A stretch of DNA of 64,000 nt, from assembly GCA_934322085.1 (NCBI GenBank), contig CAKRGF010000005.1, positions 1 through 64,000 on the forward strand, read 5' to 3'. The notes beneath the pieces were generated by a model, which searched no databases, was not told where the DNA came from, and saw only the letters and a list, made by a program, of their open reading frames with translations. Origin of the DNA: an uncultured Eubacterium sp. GTDB lineage: Bacteria; Bacillota; Clostridia; Lachnospirales; Lachnospiraceae. Shown here piece after piece: positions 52,020 through 62,282 of the stretch. The stretch's first letter is position 1; each line of letters begins with the position of its first letter. Both the position numbers and the translations under genes were made by a program.

Positions 52020-52801
52020 TGGGTCTATACGATTACGAATGGTTTAAAAGTGGATTCCTTTCGATGTCTGGAATTGATTTGAATTCCTACAAAGAAGGAC
52101 AGATGAAGCGGCGGATTGATAATTTTTTAAAAAAACATCAAGTAGATGATTATAACACATTTTTGTCATTGCTTAAGCGGGACACAGAAGTCTATGATAG
52201 TTTTATTACATATCTGACTATCAATGTATCTGAGTTTTACCGTAATCCTCTGCAGTGGCAGACATTAGAAAAAGATATCATTCCACTGCTTTTGAAACGC
52301 TTTCCAAAACCTTTGCGTATTTGGAGTGCCGCCTGCTCGACAGGTGATGAGCCATATTCGCTGGCGATGGTTTTAAGTGATTTTCTTCCATTGAACCAGA
52401 TTCAGATTTTGGCGACGGATATGGATGCGGAAGTGTTAGCAAAAGCAAAGGCTGGATGTTATACCAGCCAGAGCATTAAAGGACTGCCGCAGCGTTACAA
52501 AGATAAATTTATGGAAAAAGATGAGCATGGTATTTACCGTGTTTCCAATAAATTAAAATCATGTATTTCTTTTAAGAAGCACAATCTGTTAAAAGATGGA
52601 TATCCGCAGAGAGTTCATTTGATTGTGTGCCGGAATGTGATGATTTATTTTACGGAAGAGGCAAAAGACCGGATTTACCGCCGGTTCTCAGATTCCTTAT
52701 GTAAGCAGGGAATATTGTTTGTAGGAAGTACCGAGCAGATAATTGGTGCGAAAAAATATAATTTTCAAGGAATCCAATCATTTTTTTATGAAAAACAGTA
52801 A
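52019..52801 (+). CDS. cheR: chemotaxis protein methyltransferase
   Basis: This 260-residue CheR methylates receptor glutamates using S-adenosylmethionine. Visible are the N-terminal helical region (YKEGQMKRRIDNFLKKH), NVSEFYRNPLQW, WSAACSTGDEPYSLAM (SAM loop) and LIVCRNVMIYFTEEAK. It is at the end of the cmk-ispH-rpsA run and starts within the S1 stop. No cheB or cheA is in the window; a PocR/chemoreceptor-tail gene lies at 3.3-4.1 kb. Confidence 0.94.
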   Translation: MGLYDYEWFKSGFLSMSGIDLNSYKEGQMKRRIDNFLKKHQVDDYNTFLSLLKRDTEVYDSFITYLTINVSEFYRNPLQWQTLEKDIIPLLLKRFPKPLRIWSAACSTGDEPYSLAMVLSDFLPLNQIQILATDMDAEVLAKAKAGCYTSQSIKGLPQRYKDKFMEKDEHGIYRVSNKLKSCISFKKHNLLKDGYPQRVHLIVCRNVMIYFTEEAKDRIYRRFSDSLCKQGILFVGSTEQIIGAKKYNFQGIQSFFYEKQ

Positions 52802-52803
52802 GA

Positions 52804-52826
52804 AAACCACCTTCGGGTGGTTTTTT
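52804..52826 (+). terminator. cheR terminator
   Basis: AAAACCACC-TTCG-GGTGG followed by TTTTTT, directly after the cheR stop. Confidence 0.92.
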
Positions 52827-52828
52827 GA

Positions 52829-52857
52829 TTGCTTTTTTTCTCATTTTCTAGTATATT
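52829..52857 (+). promoter_or_regulatory. plsX operon promoter
   Basis: TTGCTT (52829-52834), 17-bp spacer, TATATT (52852-52857). Confidence 0.6.
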
Positions 52858-52891
52858 TATAACGTATGAGTTTTTTTAGGAGGTAAAAAAG

Positions 52892-53896
52892 ATGGAAAAT
52901 AAAGTAGTAATTGCGTTAGATGCCATGGGTGGCGATTACGCACCGATTGAAACAGTAAAGGGAGCCGTAGAGGCAGTAAACGAGAATAAAGGCATGAAAG
53001 TAATTCTTGTTGGTAGAGAAGAAGAAATAAAAAGTGAGCTTGCAAAGTATACCTATGAGGAAGCAAGCATTGAAATTGTGAATGCAACTGAGATTATTGA
53101 TATGGGCGAAGTTCCAACAAAGGCAATTCGAGAGAAGAAAGATTCTTCTTTGGTTGTTGCCATGAAATTAGTACGCGATGGAAAAGCAGATGCGATTGTA
53201 TCGGCAGGAAGTACAGGAGCCATTTTGGTTGGTGGACAACTTGTTGTTGGCCGAATCAAAGGAATCAAGCGTCCGGCACTTGCACCATTTTTACCTTCTA
53301 AAAACGGATTTTCTCTGTTAATCGATTGTGGAGCGAATGTAGACGCCCGTCCGGAACATCTGGTTCAGTTTGCTCAGATGGGTTCGGTTTATTTTGAAAA
53401 TGTTATGGGTAAGAAAAATCCAACGGTTGGTATTGTAAATATCGGAACCGAAGAGGAAAAGGGAAATCAGCTTGTGAAAGAGACATATCCTTTGCTTCGT
53501 GACTGCAAAAACATTAATTTTGTTGGAAGTGTCGAGGCAAGAGATATTGCAAAAGGTGGTACAGATATTCTTGTCTGTGAAGCTTTTGTGGGTAATGTAA
53601 TCTTAAAATTCTTTGAGGGCGTTGCCAAGACATTCTTAGGCTGCATCAAAGAAGGAATTATGAAAAGTCTTCGTACAAAAATCGGTGGTATGCTCATTAA
53701 GCCGGCACTAAAGGGCTTGTTAAAGACATTTGATGTCAGCAGCCAGGGCGGTGCCCCATTGTTAGGTTTAAAAGGACTTGTGGTAAAAGCTCATGGAAAT
53801 TCCAAGAGTGCGGAAATCAAAACGGCTTTGGGACAGTGCATCACATTCAAAGAAAATAGTATTAATGAAAAAATACAGGACAAGATTCAGGCTTAA
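52892..53896 (+). CDS. plsX: phosphate acyltransferase
   Basis: This 334-residue PlsX converts acyl-ACP to acyl-phosphate for phosphatidic acid synthesis. It has LDAMGGDYAPIETVKGA at the N-terminus, SAGSTGAILVGG and PALAPFLP, then NIGTEEEKGN in the second half. TAGGAGG precedes the ATG. The next gene is rnc only 15 bp on; acpP, often found between plsX and rnc, is absent. Confidence 0.96.
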   Translation: MENKVVIALDAMGGDYAPIETVKGAVEAVNENKGMKVILVGREEEIKSELAKYTYEEASIEIVNATEIIDMGEVPTKAIREKKDSSLVVAMKLVRDGKADAIVSAGSTGAILVGGQLVVGRIKGIKRPALAPFLPSKNGFSLLIDCGANVDARPEHLVQFAQMGSVYFENVMGKKNPTVGIVNIGTEEEKGNQLVKETYPLLRDCKNINFVGSVEARDIAKGGTDILVCEAFVGNVILKFFEGVAKTFLGCIKEGIMKSLRTKIGGMLIKPALKGLLKTFDVSSQGGAPLLGLKGLVVKAHGNSKSAEIKTALGQCITFKENSINEKIQDKIQA

Positions 53897-53911
53897 AGGA
53901 GGCTTTGTGCT

Positions 53912-54610
53912 GTGAAAGAGGACAAATTAACGCAGTTACAGGATAAAATTGGATATCATTTTCAAAATCTTTCTCTGCTTAGTAATGCGCTGACACATAG
54001 TTCGTATGCCAATGAGAAGCATTGGAAATATGAGAGAAACAATGAGCGGCTGGAGTTTTTGGGAGATGCTGTTTTAGAATTGGTAAGCAGTGATTATATC
54101 TTCTCAAACCATAAGGATATGGTAGAGGGAAAAATGACGAAACTGCGTGCCAGTTTAGTTTGCGAGATGAGTCTAGCATCTTCTGCCAGGGAAATTGAAT
54201 TAGGAGAATATTTGAAACTGGGACACGGCGAATGGGTTACCGGTGGCGGCAAGAGAGATTCGATTTTGTCTGACGCGTTTGAAGCAGTGATTGGCGCAAT
54301 TTATCTGGATGGTGGATTGAATCCGGCAAGAGAGTTTATTCTGCAGTATGTTTTATCGGATATCGAAAAGAAGCAGTTATTTTATGACAGCAAAACGATT
54401 TTGCAGGAGATTATCCAAAGTAAATTTCACGAAAAAACAAATCTTTCTTATGCACTGGAAAAAGAGGAAGGTCCCGACCACAATAAATCGTTTGAGGTGG
54501 TCTGTATGGTTAATGAAAAAGCCTATGGTCACGGGAAGGGGCGTACGAAAAAGGCAGCCGAACAGAAGGCAGCATATGAAACAATATTATTATTGAGACA
54601 GGAGAAGTAG
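53912..54610 (+). CDS. rnc: ribonuclease III
   Basis: This 232-residue endonuclease cuts double-stranded RNA in rRNA maturation and mRNA decay. The N-terminal catalytic domain has ERLEFLGDAVLELV and the second acidic site near LSDAFEAVIGAIYLDGG. The C-terminal dsRNA-binding domain (about 160-230) ends with GKGRTKKAAEQKAA. The start is GTG with AAAGGAGG nine bases upstream. It is a candidate processor of the pnp leader. Confidence 0.96.
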   Translation: MKEDKLTQLQDKIGYHFQNLSLLSNALTHSSYANEKHWKYERNNERLEFLGDAVLELVSSDYIFSNHKDMVEGKMTKLRASLVCEMSLASSAREIELGEYLKLGHGEWVTGGGKRDSILSDAFEAVIGAIYLDGGLNPAREFILQYVLSDIEKKQLFYDSKTILQEIIQSKFHEKTNLSYALEKEEGPDHNKSFEVVCMVNEKAYGHGKGRTKKAAEQKAAYETILLLRQEK

Positions 54611-54613
54611 TCC

Positions 54614-57600
54614 ATGTATTTGAAAAGTATAGAAGTTCAGGGATTCAAATCCTTTGCTAAAAAACTTGTATTTGAATTTCATAATGGAATTACTGGAATT
54701 GTCGGACCAAACGGCAGTGGAAAAAGTAATGTTGCCGATGCGGTCCGCTGGGTATTAGGAGAACAAAGTGCTAAACAGTTACGTGGTTCGAGTATGCAGG
54801 ATGTCATTTTCTCAGGAACCGAGATGCGCAAACCACAAAGTTATGCATACGTTGCGCTGACAATCAGTAATGAAGACCATAAATTAAATCTGCCTTATGA
54901 AGAAGTACAGGTAGCGAGAAGAGTGTACCGCTCCGGCGAAAGTGAATACTTGTTAAATGGCGTAACCTGCCGTCTCCGCGATGTACAGGAATTGTTTTTT
55001 GATACCGGTATCGGAAAAGAAGGTTATTCCATTATCGGACAGGGACAGATTGATAAAATTCTTAGTGGTAAACCGGAAGAACGACGAGAATTATTTGATG
55101 AGGCAGCCGGTATCGTCAAATTCAAAAAAAGAAAGGCTGCCGCTGAGAAAAATCTGGAGACAGAACGACAAAATCTTCTTCGTGTACAGGATATTTTGAC
55201 AGAATTAGAAAAACAGGTTGGTCCACTGGAAGAACAGTCGAAAAAAGCGAAGGAATTTCTTCAGTTAAAAGAAGAGTTAAAACAGTTTGAAGTAGGACTG
55301 TTCTGCATGGATTATGAGACATTACAGCAGGAAACAGAAGAAATTGAGAAAAACCTTTCCCATACAAAAGAAGAATTGGAACAGGCAAAAGCAGATAAAG
55401 AGAAATCGCGTTCCGAATATGATTCGGTAGAGTCTGCGATTGCGGAGTTTGACCGTTCGGTTGAGAAGAAAAAAGAAAAAGTAAATCAAGATAAACTTTT
55501 GATTACGAATTTTGAAGGAGAAATTCGTATTACAAAGGAAAAAATTTCGTCTGCCGCACAGGGAAAAGAATATTACAAAGAGCGTACGGATGCACTGGAA
55601 GAATCCAAACAGGCAGCAAATGAAGAACTGGCTTCTTATACCGCTTCCCAGAAAGAGGCTCTTTTAGAGCTTGAAAAAATCACAGAGGAAGAAAAATCGC
55701 TTGGCAGCCAGATGGAGCAGTTAGAGAAAGCAATTTTAGAAGATGAAATCGAGTTAAACGAACAGAATGAGCAGATTATGGACTCGATGAATGCTTCCAG
55801 TAAGATTACTGTTGAGCAGCAAAAAGCCAAATCCATGCTGGAGCAGAATAAGATTCGCAAAGCAGAATTAAATCAGAAGATTTTAGCAAATAAAACACAA
55901 TATTCTTCCGCAGAAGAAGAAATGAAAAAAGAAGAGGAACTTTTGAAGGCGGCAAAGAAAGAGTTAGACTCTGCCTATGTTGCAAAAAAAGAACTCTTAC
56001 GAAATGCAGACGCAAGGCGGCAGGATATTCTATCTTTGCAGAAAAAACAGCAGGAAAACCAAAAGAACTACCATATCATCAATTCTAAACTGGAAACGGT
56101 AAAAAACATGGCAGAACGTTATGAGGGATATAGTCAGAGTATCCGCCGTGTGATGGAGCAGAAGAAACAGGAACCGGGTGTGCTTGGTGTGGTTGCGGAT
56201 ATTATCCAGGTGAAAGAAAAATATATTACTGCTGTTGAGACAGCACTTGGCGGAAATATTCAAAATATCGTAACAGAGGATGAACATGTTGCAAAACGAA
56301 TGATTCAGTATTTGAAAACGAACCGTTTGGGACGTGCTACATTTTTGCCACTGACAACAGTTACACCGAAAAAAGAAAAGCCATTCCGGGATGAAATTCT
56401 AGAAGAAGATGGCGTTCTTGGAAATGTAGCTTCCAAGGTAGACTGTGATGAAAAGTATAAATTAATTATCGAATATCTGTTAGGACGTTTTCTTCTTGTG
56501 GATACGATTGACCATGCGATGCAGATTAGTAAAAAGTATCAGTACCGGGTGCGTATTGTAACATTAGAAGGTGAATTATTCCATCCGGGCGGTTCTCTTT
56601 CCGGTGGTACCTTTAAGAATAATTCAAATCTGCTTGGCCGCCGCAAAGAACAGGAAGCATTAGAAAAAGAAAAACAGACGATTGAGGGCACAATTGCTTC
56701 TGTGAAAGAAGAAATTCAGACAGCACAGAAAGAAGTAGAAAACTTTGTTAAAGATGCCAATGCCAAAGAAGAGACTGTAAAAGAACTGGAATTAAAGAAA
56801 AACACAGCCCAGATTAAATATGAGCAGGCGGTATCGGTAAAAGAACAGAAAGAAAAAGAATACCGCGCCATTGCCAATGATGGAAAGGAAATTGAAAACC
56901 AGAAGGCATTAATTGAAGACTCTCTTTCAAGGATTGACAGTGATTTGGAATTGTCTAAGCAGAAAGAGGAACAGGCAAAAGAGCAGGTTAAACTTTTATC
57001 TGCCAAATTGGATGAAGAACGCGAAAAACAAGTGGAGTTACAAGAGAAAATTTCTCAAAACCGTTTAGAAGTTTCTTCATTCCAGCAGAAGAACAATTAT
57101 GTAGCTGAAAACATTCACCGAATTGAAGAATCTCTTCATGAGTTGGAAACAGAATACAACAAATTGATGCAGGAGCAGAAAAATTCGGATGATACGGTTT
57201 CTGAGATGGAACAGGCAATTGCCGGTTACGAAGAGAAAAACAAACAGTTACAGGAAGAAATTGTTCGTCTGACCAAAGAAATTGAAGAGGAAAGTAAGCA
57301 AAAAGAAGAGATGATGGCATCCCAGAAAGATATATTTGAGAAGAGGGATGCGCTGATGAATCATATGAGCGAACTCGATAAAGAGTCCTTCCGTTTGGAG
57401 TCACGAAAGCAGAACATCGAAGAGAAGATGGAAGCAAAAGTCAATCATATGTGGAATGAATATGAGCTTACATACCGCAGTGCCAAAGAAATTGATATTG
57501 ACCATTCGATTTCCTACACACGCATGAAGGCAAATGTGACGGATACGAAAAACAAAATTCGTGGTCTTGGCGATGTCAATGTAAATGCAATTGAAGACTT

Positions 57601-58177
57601 CAAATCCGTCAGTGAGCGTTATACACTTTTGAAAACGCAGCATGACGACTTGATTGAGTCGGAAGACGCACTGAAAAAGATTATTGCTGATTTAGATGAA
57701 GAAATGCGCAAACAGTTTACAGAAAAATTTGCGGATATTCAGAAGCAGTTTGACAAGGTGTTCCGCGAGTTGTTTGGAGGCGGAAAAGGTACTTTGGAAT
57801 TGGTCGAACAAGAGGATGTATTGGAAGCCGGCATTACAATCAATGCACAGCCGCCGGGAAAGAAACTCGGCAATATGATGCAGTTGTCCGGTGGAGAAAA
57901 GGCATTAACAGCCATTGCACTTTTGTTTGCGATTCAGAATCTAAAGCCTTCACCATTTTGTCTGCTTGACGAAATTGAGGCAGCACTTGACGATTCCAAC
58001 GTAAAGAGGTATGCTAAATACTTGCATAAGCTTACAAAAAATACACAGTTTATTGTAATTACCCATCGAAAGGGTACGATGGAAGCAGCGGATGTTCTGT
58101 ATGGTATTACCATGCAGGAAAAAGGCGTTTCTACGCTTGTATCCGTAAAACTCATTGAGGAGCAGTTAGACAACTAA
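54614..58177 (+). CDS. smc: chromosome segregation protein SMC
   Basis: This 1187-residue condensin ATPase has N-terminal Walker A GPNGSGKSN (residues 32-40), two long coiled coils (about 165-500 and 670-1020) and a hinge (about 510-650, with LGGNIQNIVTEDEHVAKRMI). The C-terminal head carries the ABC signature LSGGEKAL and Walker B CLLDEIEAALDD. ScpA and ScpB at 12.4-13.8 kb complete the complex. GGAGAAG lies ten bases upstream. It starts 3 bp after rnc and is followed by ftsY. Confidence 0.97.
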   Translation: MYLKSIEVQGFKSFAKKLVFEFHNGITGIVGPNGSGKSNVADAVRWVLGEQSAKQLRGSSMQDVIFSGTEMRKPQSYAYVALTISNEDHKLNLPYEEVQVARRVYRSGESEYLLNGVTCRLRDVQELFFDTGIGKEGYSIIGQGQIDKILSGKPEERRELFDEAAGIVKFKKRKAAAEKNLETERQNLLRVQDILTELEKQVGPLEEQSKKAKEFLQLKEELKQFEVGLFCMDYETLQQETEEIEKNLSHTKEELEQAKADKEKSRSEYDSVESAIAEFDRSVEKKKEKVNQDKLLITNFEGEIRITKEKISSAAQGKEYYKERTDALEESKQAANEELASYTASQKEALLELEKITEEEKSLGSQMEQLEKAILEDEIELNEQNEQIMDSMNASSKITVEQQKAKSMLEQNKIRKAELNQKILANKTQYSSAEEEMKKEEELLKAAKKELDSAYVAKKELLRNADARRQDILSLQKKQQENQKNYHIINSKLETVKNMAERYEGYSQSIRRVMEQKKQEPGVLGVVADIIQVKEKYITAVETALGGNIQNIVTEDEHVAKRMIQYLKTNRLGRATFLPLTTVTPKKEKPFRDEILEEDGVLGNVASKVDCDEKYKLIIEYLLGRFLLVDTIDHAMQISKKYQYRVRIVTLEGELFHPGGSLSGGTFKNNSNLLGRRKEQEALEKEKQTIEGTIASVKEEIQTAQKEVENFVKDANAKEETVKELELKKNTAQIKYEQAVSVKEQKEKEYRAIANDGKEIENQKALIEDSLSRIDSDLELSKQKEEQAKEQVKLLSAKLDEEREKQVELQEKISQNRLEVSSFQQKNNYVAENIHRIEESLHELETEYNKLMQEQKNSDDTVSEMEQAIAGYEEKNKQLQEEIVRLTKEIEEESKQKEEMMASQKDIFEKRDALMNHMSELDKESFRLESRKQNIEEKMEAKVNHMWNEYELTYRSAKEIDIDHSISYTRMKANVTDTKNKIRGLGDVNVNAIEDFKSVSERYTLLKTQHDDLIESEDALKKIIADLDEEMRKQFTEKFADIQKQFDKVFRELFGGGKGTLELVEQEDVLEAGITINAQPPGKKLGNMMQLSGGEKALTAIALLFAIQNLKPSPFCLLDEIEAALDDSNVKRYAKYLHKLTKNTQFIVITHRKGTMEAADVLYGITMQEKGVSTLVSVKLIEEQLDN

Positions 58178-58193
58178 AAGTAAGGAGACAGCA

Positions 58194-59117
58194 ATGGAAG
58201 AAAAAGTTGGATTTTTCAAACGATTAAAAAATGGACTTTCCAAAACGAGAGATTCTTTCGTTTCCGGAATTGATTCTTTGTTTACCGGTTTTTCAGAGAT
58301 TGATGATGATTTTTACGAAGAACTGGAAGAATTACTGGTAATGGGGGACATCGGTATTAATACTACGATGAGTATTATTGATGGACTCAAAGAACGTGTA
58401 AAAGAAGAAAAAATTAAAGAAGCTTCTGCCTGCAAACAGCTTTTGATTGATACCATTAAAGAGCAGATGCAGATTCATGAAGACGCTTATGAATTTGAGC
58501 ACAAAAGGTCTGTTTTATTATTGATTGGTGTAAATGGCGTTGGTAAGACAACCAGTGTCGGCAAACTGGCAGGACAGTTCAAAAACCAGGGTAAAAAAGT
58601 AATGCTTGCTGCCGCTGACACATTCCGTGCAGGTGCGATTGACCAGTTAAAAGAATGGGCAAACCGTGCCGGTGTAGATATTATCGCAGGACAGGAAGGT
58701 TCTGACCCTGCTGCGGTTGTGTACGATGCAGTTGCTGCCGCAAAAGCAAGAGATGTTGATATTCTTCTGTGCGATACAGCAGGAAGACTTCATAATAAGA
58801 AAAATTTGATGGCAGAACTTCATAAGATTCATACCATCATCGAAAAAGAGTACCCGGAAGCCTTATTAGAGACCATGATTGTTGTCGATGGTACAACGGG
58901 ACAGAATGCACTAGCACAGGCAAAAGAATTTAGCGAAGTGGCAGATGTATCAGGTGTTATTTTAACAAAACTTGATGGAACCGCAAAAGGCGGTATTGCG
59001 ATTGCCATTCAGTCAGAATTAAGCATTCCGGTTAAGTATATCGGAATCGGTGAACAAATTGGTGACTTGCAGCGATTTGATGCCGAAGAGTTTGTGAATG
59101 CATTATTTGAAGAATAG
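58194..59117 (+). CDS. ftsY: signal recognition particle receptor FtsY
   Basis: This 307-residue SRP GTPase docks ribosome-SRP complexes at the membrane. It lacks the long acidic A domain of E. coli FtsY, as is common in Bacillota. The N domain (about 25-90) is followed by the G domain with [15 protein letters not shown] (G1), [24 protein letters not shown] (G3) and [10 protein letters not shown] (G4). Its GTPase partner ffh is not in the window. AAGGAGA precedes the ATG. Confidence 0.96.
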   Translation: MEEKVGFFKRLKNGLSKTRDSFVSGIDSLFTGFSEIDDDFYEELEELLVMGDIGINTTMSIIDGLKERVKEEKIKEASACKQLLIDTIKEQMQIHEDAYEFEHKRSVLLLIGVNGVGKTTSVGKLAGQFKNQGKKVMLAAADTFRAGAIDQLKEWANRAGVDIIAGQEGSDPAAVVYDAVAAAKARDVDILLCDTAGRLHNKKNLMAELHKIHTIIEKEYPEALLETMIVVDGTTGQNALAQAKEFSEVADVSGVILTKLDGTAKGGIAIAIQSELSIPVKYIGIGEQIGDLQRFDAEEFVNALFEE

Positions 59118-59138
59118 AGAAAGGTTGTGTTTTACCAG

Positions 59139-60359
59139 ATGATGACGTTAGATCAGTTTGAGCAGGCAAGTGAAAAGGTGCAGAATGTAATTCTTCCTAC
59201 TAATTTGATTTATAGTGAGTATTACAGCGCCCAGACCGGCGGAAAAATTTACTTAAAGCCGGAAAATATGCAGTATACAGGTGCTTATAAAGTTCGTGGT
59301 GCCTATTATAAAATCAGTACCATGTCAGAAGAGGACAGACAAAAGGGACTCATTACCGCTTCTGCCGGAAACCATGCACAGGGCGTTGCTTATGCAGCGA
59401 AATTGTTTGGGGTAAAGGCAGTTATTGTAATGCCAAATACAACACCGTTAATTAAAGTAAACCGTACCAAAAGCTATGGTGCAGAAGTGGTTCTTCACGG
59501 TGATGTATATGACGATGCGTGTTCTTATGCTTTGCAGTTAGCAGAGGAAAAAGGATACACTTTTATTCATCCGTTTGATGATGAAGTGGTAGCAACAGGA
59601 CAGGGTTCCATTGCCATGGAAATAATTAAAGAGCTCCCAACCGTTGATATGATTTTAGCACCGGTTGGCGGCGGTGGTTTATTATGCGGTGTTTCAACAC
59701 TCGCCAAATTATTAAATCCGAATATTAAAGTCATTGGTGTAGAGCCTGCAGGTGCAAACTGTATGCAGGAGTCGTTAAAGCAGGGAAAAGTTGTCTCTTT
59801 ACCAAATGTCAATACCATTGCAGATGGTACGGCAGTAAAGACACCGGGACATAATATTTTCCCATATATCCAAAAAAATGTAGATGAAATTATCACCGTG
59901 GATGACCACGATTTGATTGTTAATTTCTTAGACATGGTGGAAAATCATAAAATGGTAGTTGAAAATTCCGGTCTGCTTACGGTATCTGCACTGAAGCAGT
60001 TAGACTGCAAAGGCAAGAAAATTGTCTGTATCTTAAGCGGCGGTAATATGGATGTCATTACAATGTCTTCTGTTGTTCAGCACGGACTCATTCAGCGTGG
60101 CAGAATCTTTACCGTGAGTGTCCAGCTTCCGGACCGTCCGGGTGAATTGGTACGGGTGGCAGATGTGATTGCAAAAGCACAGGGAAATATTATCCGCTTA
60201 GAGCATAACCAGTTTGTCAGCATTAACCGAAATGCCGCCGTGGAACTTACGATTACGATGGAAGCGTTTGGCAATGACCATAAAGAATCCATTATTGCAG
60301 CATTAAAAAAGGCAGGGTATACACCGAAACCGGAACAGCCGACTGCCGTTTACCAATAA
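59139..60359 (+). CDS. ilvA: threonine ammonia-lyase (threonine dehydratase)
   Basis: This 406-residue PLP enzyme deaminates threonine to 2-oxobutanoate. The PLP lysine is in YTGAYKVRGAYYKI, the phosphate-binding glycines in GGGGL, and SAGNHAQGVAYAA is a family signature. A C-terminal ACT-like domain (about 325-400, VSVQLPDRPGELVRVADVI) is of the single TdcB/short-IlvA type, so biosynthetic and catabolic roles are both possible. The start is uncertain: ATG 59139 or 59142 lie 14 or more bases after AGAAAGG, while GTG 59127 is too close to it. It lies 9-21 bp after ftsY. Confidence 0.9.
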   Translation: MMTLDQFEQASEKVQNVILPTNLIYSEYYSAQTGGKIYLKPENMQYTGAYKVRGAYYKISTMSEEDRQKGLITASAGNHAQGVAYAAKLFGVKAVIVMPNTTPLIKVNRTKSYGAEVVLHGDVYDDACSYALQLAEEKGYTFIHPFDDEVVATGQGSIAMEIIKELPTVDMILAPVGGGGLLCGVSTLAKLLNPNIKVIGVEPAGANCMQESLKQGKVVSLPNVNTIADGTAVKTPGHNIFPYIQKNVDEIITVDDHDLIVNFLDMVENHKMVVENSGLLTVSALKQLDCKGKKIVCILSGGNMDVITMSSVVQHGLIQRGRIFTVSVQLPDRPGELVRVADVIAKAQGNIIRLEHNQFVSINRNAAVELTITMEAFGNDHKESIIAALKKAGYTPKPEQPTAVYQ

Positions 60360-60372
60360 AGGAGGAGCCGTG

Positions 60373-61599
60373 ATGGACCAGAAATCATTACTCTTTACAC
60401 CGGAAGGTGTACGAGACATCTACGGAGAAGATTGTGAAAGAAGAGCCAAAATTCAGCAGGAAATTCATACGGTTATGAAACAGTATGGATTTAAAAATAT
60501 TCAAACGCCTACTTTTGAGTTCTTTGATATTTTTAACAGAGAGCGTGGAACTGTAAAATCTGCTGATATGTTTAAGTTCTTTGACCAGTACAACAATACA
60601 CTTGTGCTGCGTCCGGATATCACACCGTCGATTGCACGCTGTGTGGCTAAATATTATGAAAAAGAAGAAATGCAGATTCGTCTGTGCTATACAGGAAGTA
60701 CCTTTACCCGTTTAAGCGGTTATCAGGGAAAACTTTCGGAAATCACACAGCTCGGTGCGGAAATGATGAATGATGCATCTTCCGATGCCGATGGTGAAAT
60801 TATTGCCATGACGATTGAATGTCTGCAAAAATCCGGTTTGAAAGAGTTTAAAGTAGATATTGGACACGCTGATATTTTCCGCGGGCTCATTGAGGAAACG
60901 GATTTATCCGAAGAAGAAATTGAGACGTTAAAAACCTATTTGAATAACAAAAATATTTTTGCGGTTGAAGATATGCTTGAAAACCGCGATATGCCACAAG
61001 AATGTAAAAATCTTTTGGTAAAAATGCCGGATTTGTTTGGCGGAATTGAAACCATTACTTATGTTAAGGAGCAGACCACAAACAAACGTGCCTTAAAAGC
61101 GTTAGAGCGCTTAGAAAAAATCTATGAGATTTTAGCGGCGTCCGGCTTAGAAGACCATATCACATTTGATTTGGGACTTTTGTCGCACTATGAATATTAC
61201 ACCGGAGTTATTTTCAAGGCTTATACATATGGTACCGGAGATGCGATTGTGACCGGTGGCCGGTATGATAATCTGGTTGAACAGTTTGGTAAAAAGACCC
61301 CGGCGGTTGGATTTGCTCTACTGTTAGACCAATTGATGGAAGCACTTAGAAGCCAGGAGATTCCAATTGAGGCACAGGAGAAAGATTATCTGATTTTGTA
61401 CCGCTCAGCGAATCGAAAGAAAGCGTTAGAGATGGCAAAATCTTATCGTACGGATAATCAGCCGGCAAGACTGCTTCGAAAGGATGCACAGACACCATTA
61501 AGCGAGTACATTGCCTATGGCAAGCGAAATGAGGTTTCCAAGCTCCTTTATATTGATGACACCGGTGAAATTTCAGAGTTTGACTTATCGGAAATTTAA
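60373..61599 (+). CDS. hisZ: ATP phosphoribosyltransferase regulatory subunit
   Basis: This 408-residue protein is a histidyl-tRNA-synthetase-like paralogue without tRNA-charging function. It retains class II motifs (TPEGVRDIYGEDCERR and VLRPDITPSIAR) but has a divergent C-terminal domain. It binds the short HisG to give the active and feedback-regulated enzyme. ATG 60373 is preferred; GGAGG lies seven bases upstream and the preceding GTG is too close. It is next to hisG, which confirms the assignment. Confidence 0.93.
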   Translation: MDQKSLLFTPEGVRDIYGEDCERRAKIQQEIHTVMKQYGFKNIQTPTFEFFDIFNRERGTVKSADMFKFFDQYNNTLVLRPDITPSIARCVAKYYEKEEMQIRLCYTGSTFTRLSGYQGKLSEITQLGAEMMNDASSDADGEIIAMTIECLQKSGLKEFKVDIGHADIFRGLIEETDLSEEEIETLKTYLNNKNIFAVEDMLENRDMPQECKNLLVKMPDLFGGIETITYVKEQTTNKRALKALERLEKIYEILAASGLEDHITFDLGLLSHYEYYTGVIFKAYTYGTGDAIVTGGRYDNLVEQFGKKTPAVGFALLLDQLMEALRSQEIPIEAQEKDYLILYRSANRKKALEMAKSYRTDNQPARLLRKDAQTPLSEYIAYGKRNEVSKLLYIDDTGEISEFDLSEI

Positions 61600-61629
61600 T
61601 GCAGACAAAAGTTTGAAATGGAGGTTTTC

Positions 61630-62268
61630 ATGAAATATATTACGATTGCACTCGCAAAGGGCCGTCTTGCAAAACAGACACTTGCACTGCTTGAGCAGAC
61701 CGGCATTACCTGCGAGGAAATGAAAGACAAAGAAACAAGAAAGTTGATTTTTATCAACGAAGAGTTGAAATTAAAATTCTTCCTTTCTAAAACATCGGAT
61801 GTACCTACTTATGTGGAGTATGGCGCAGCAGATTTAGGTGTCGTAGGAAGCGATACGATTATGGAAGAGGGAAGAAAAGTATTAGAAGTTTTGGATTTAG
61901 GACTTGGCAAATGCAATATGTGTGTCGCAGGTCCTGCTTCAGCAAAAGAATTGCTGCATAATAATCAGGTGATTCGTGTTGCCTCGAAATATCCGGCAAT
62001 TGCGAAAAACTATTTTTATAATCAGAAACATCAGACCGTGGAAATTGTAAAATTAAATGGTTCTGTTGAACTGGCACCAATTGTTGGTTTGTCCGAGGTC
62101 ATTGTTGATATCGTTGAGACGGGTTCAACATTAAAGGCAAACGGACTAGAGGTGTTGGAAACGATTTGTCCATTATCCGCCCGCGTGATTGTCAATGAAG
62201 CAAGTATGAAATTGCAGCGTGAGCGCATTACGAAACTGATTAAAGATTTAAAACAGGCACTGGAATAA
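61630..62268 (+). CDS. hisG: ATP phosphoribosyltransferase, short form
   Basis: This 212-residue catalytic subunit makes phosphoribosyl-ATP, the first histidine step. It has ITIALAKGRLAKQT, YVEYGAADLGVVGSDTI, and the PRPP loop DIVETGSTLKANGL. The C-terminal regulatory domain of the long HisG is missing, so it depends on HisZ encoded directly upstream. GGAGG lies just before the ATG at 61630. Confidence 0.95.
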   Translation: MKYITIALAKGRLAKQTLALLEQTGITCEEMKDKETRKLIFINEELKLKFFLSKTSDVPTYVEYGAADLGVVGSDTIMEEGRKVLEVLDLGLGKCNMCVAGPASAKELLHNNQVIRVASKYPAIAKNYFYNQKHQTVEIVKLNGSVELAPIVGLSEVIVDIVETGSTLKANGLEVLETICPLSARVIVNEASMKLQRERITKLIKDLKQALE

Positions 62269-62282
62269 GGAGGAATGGTAAC

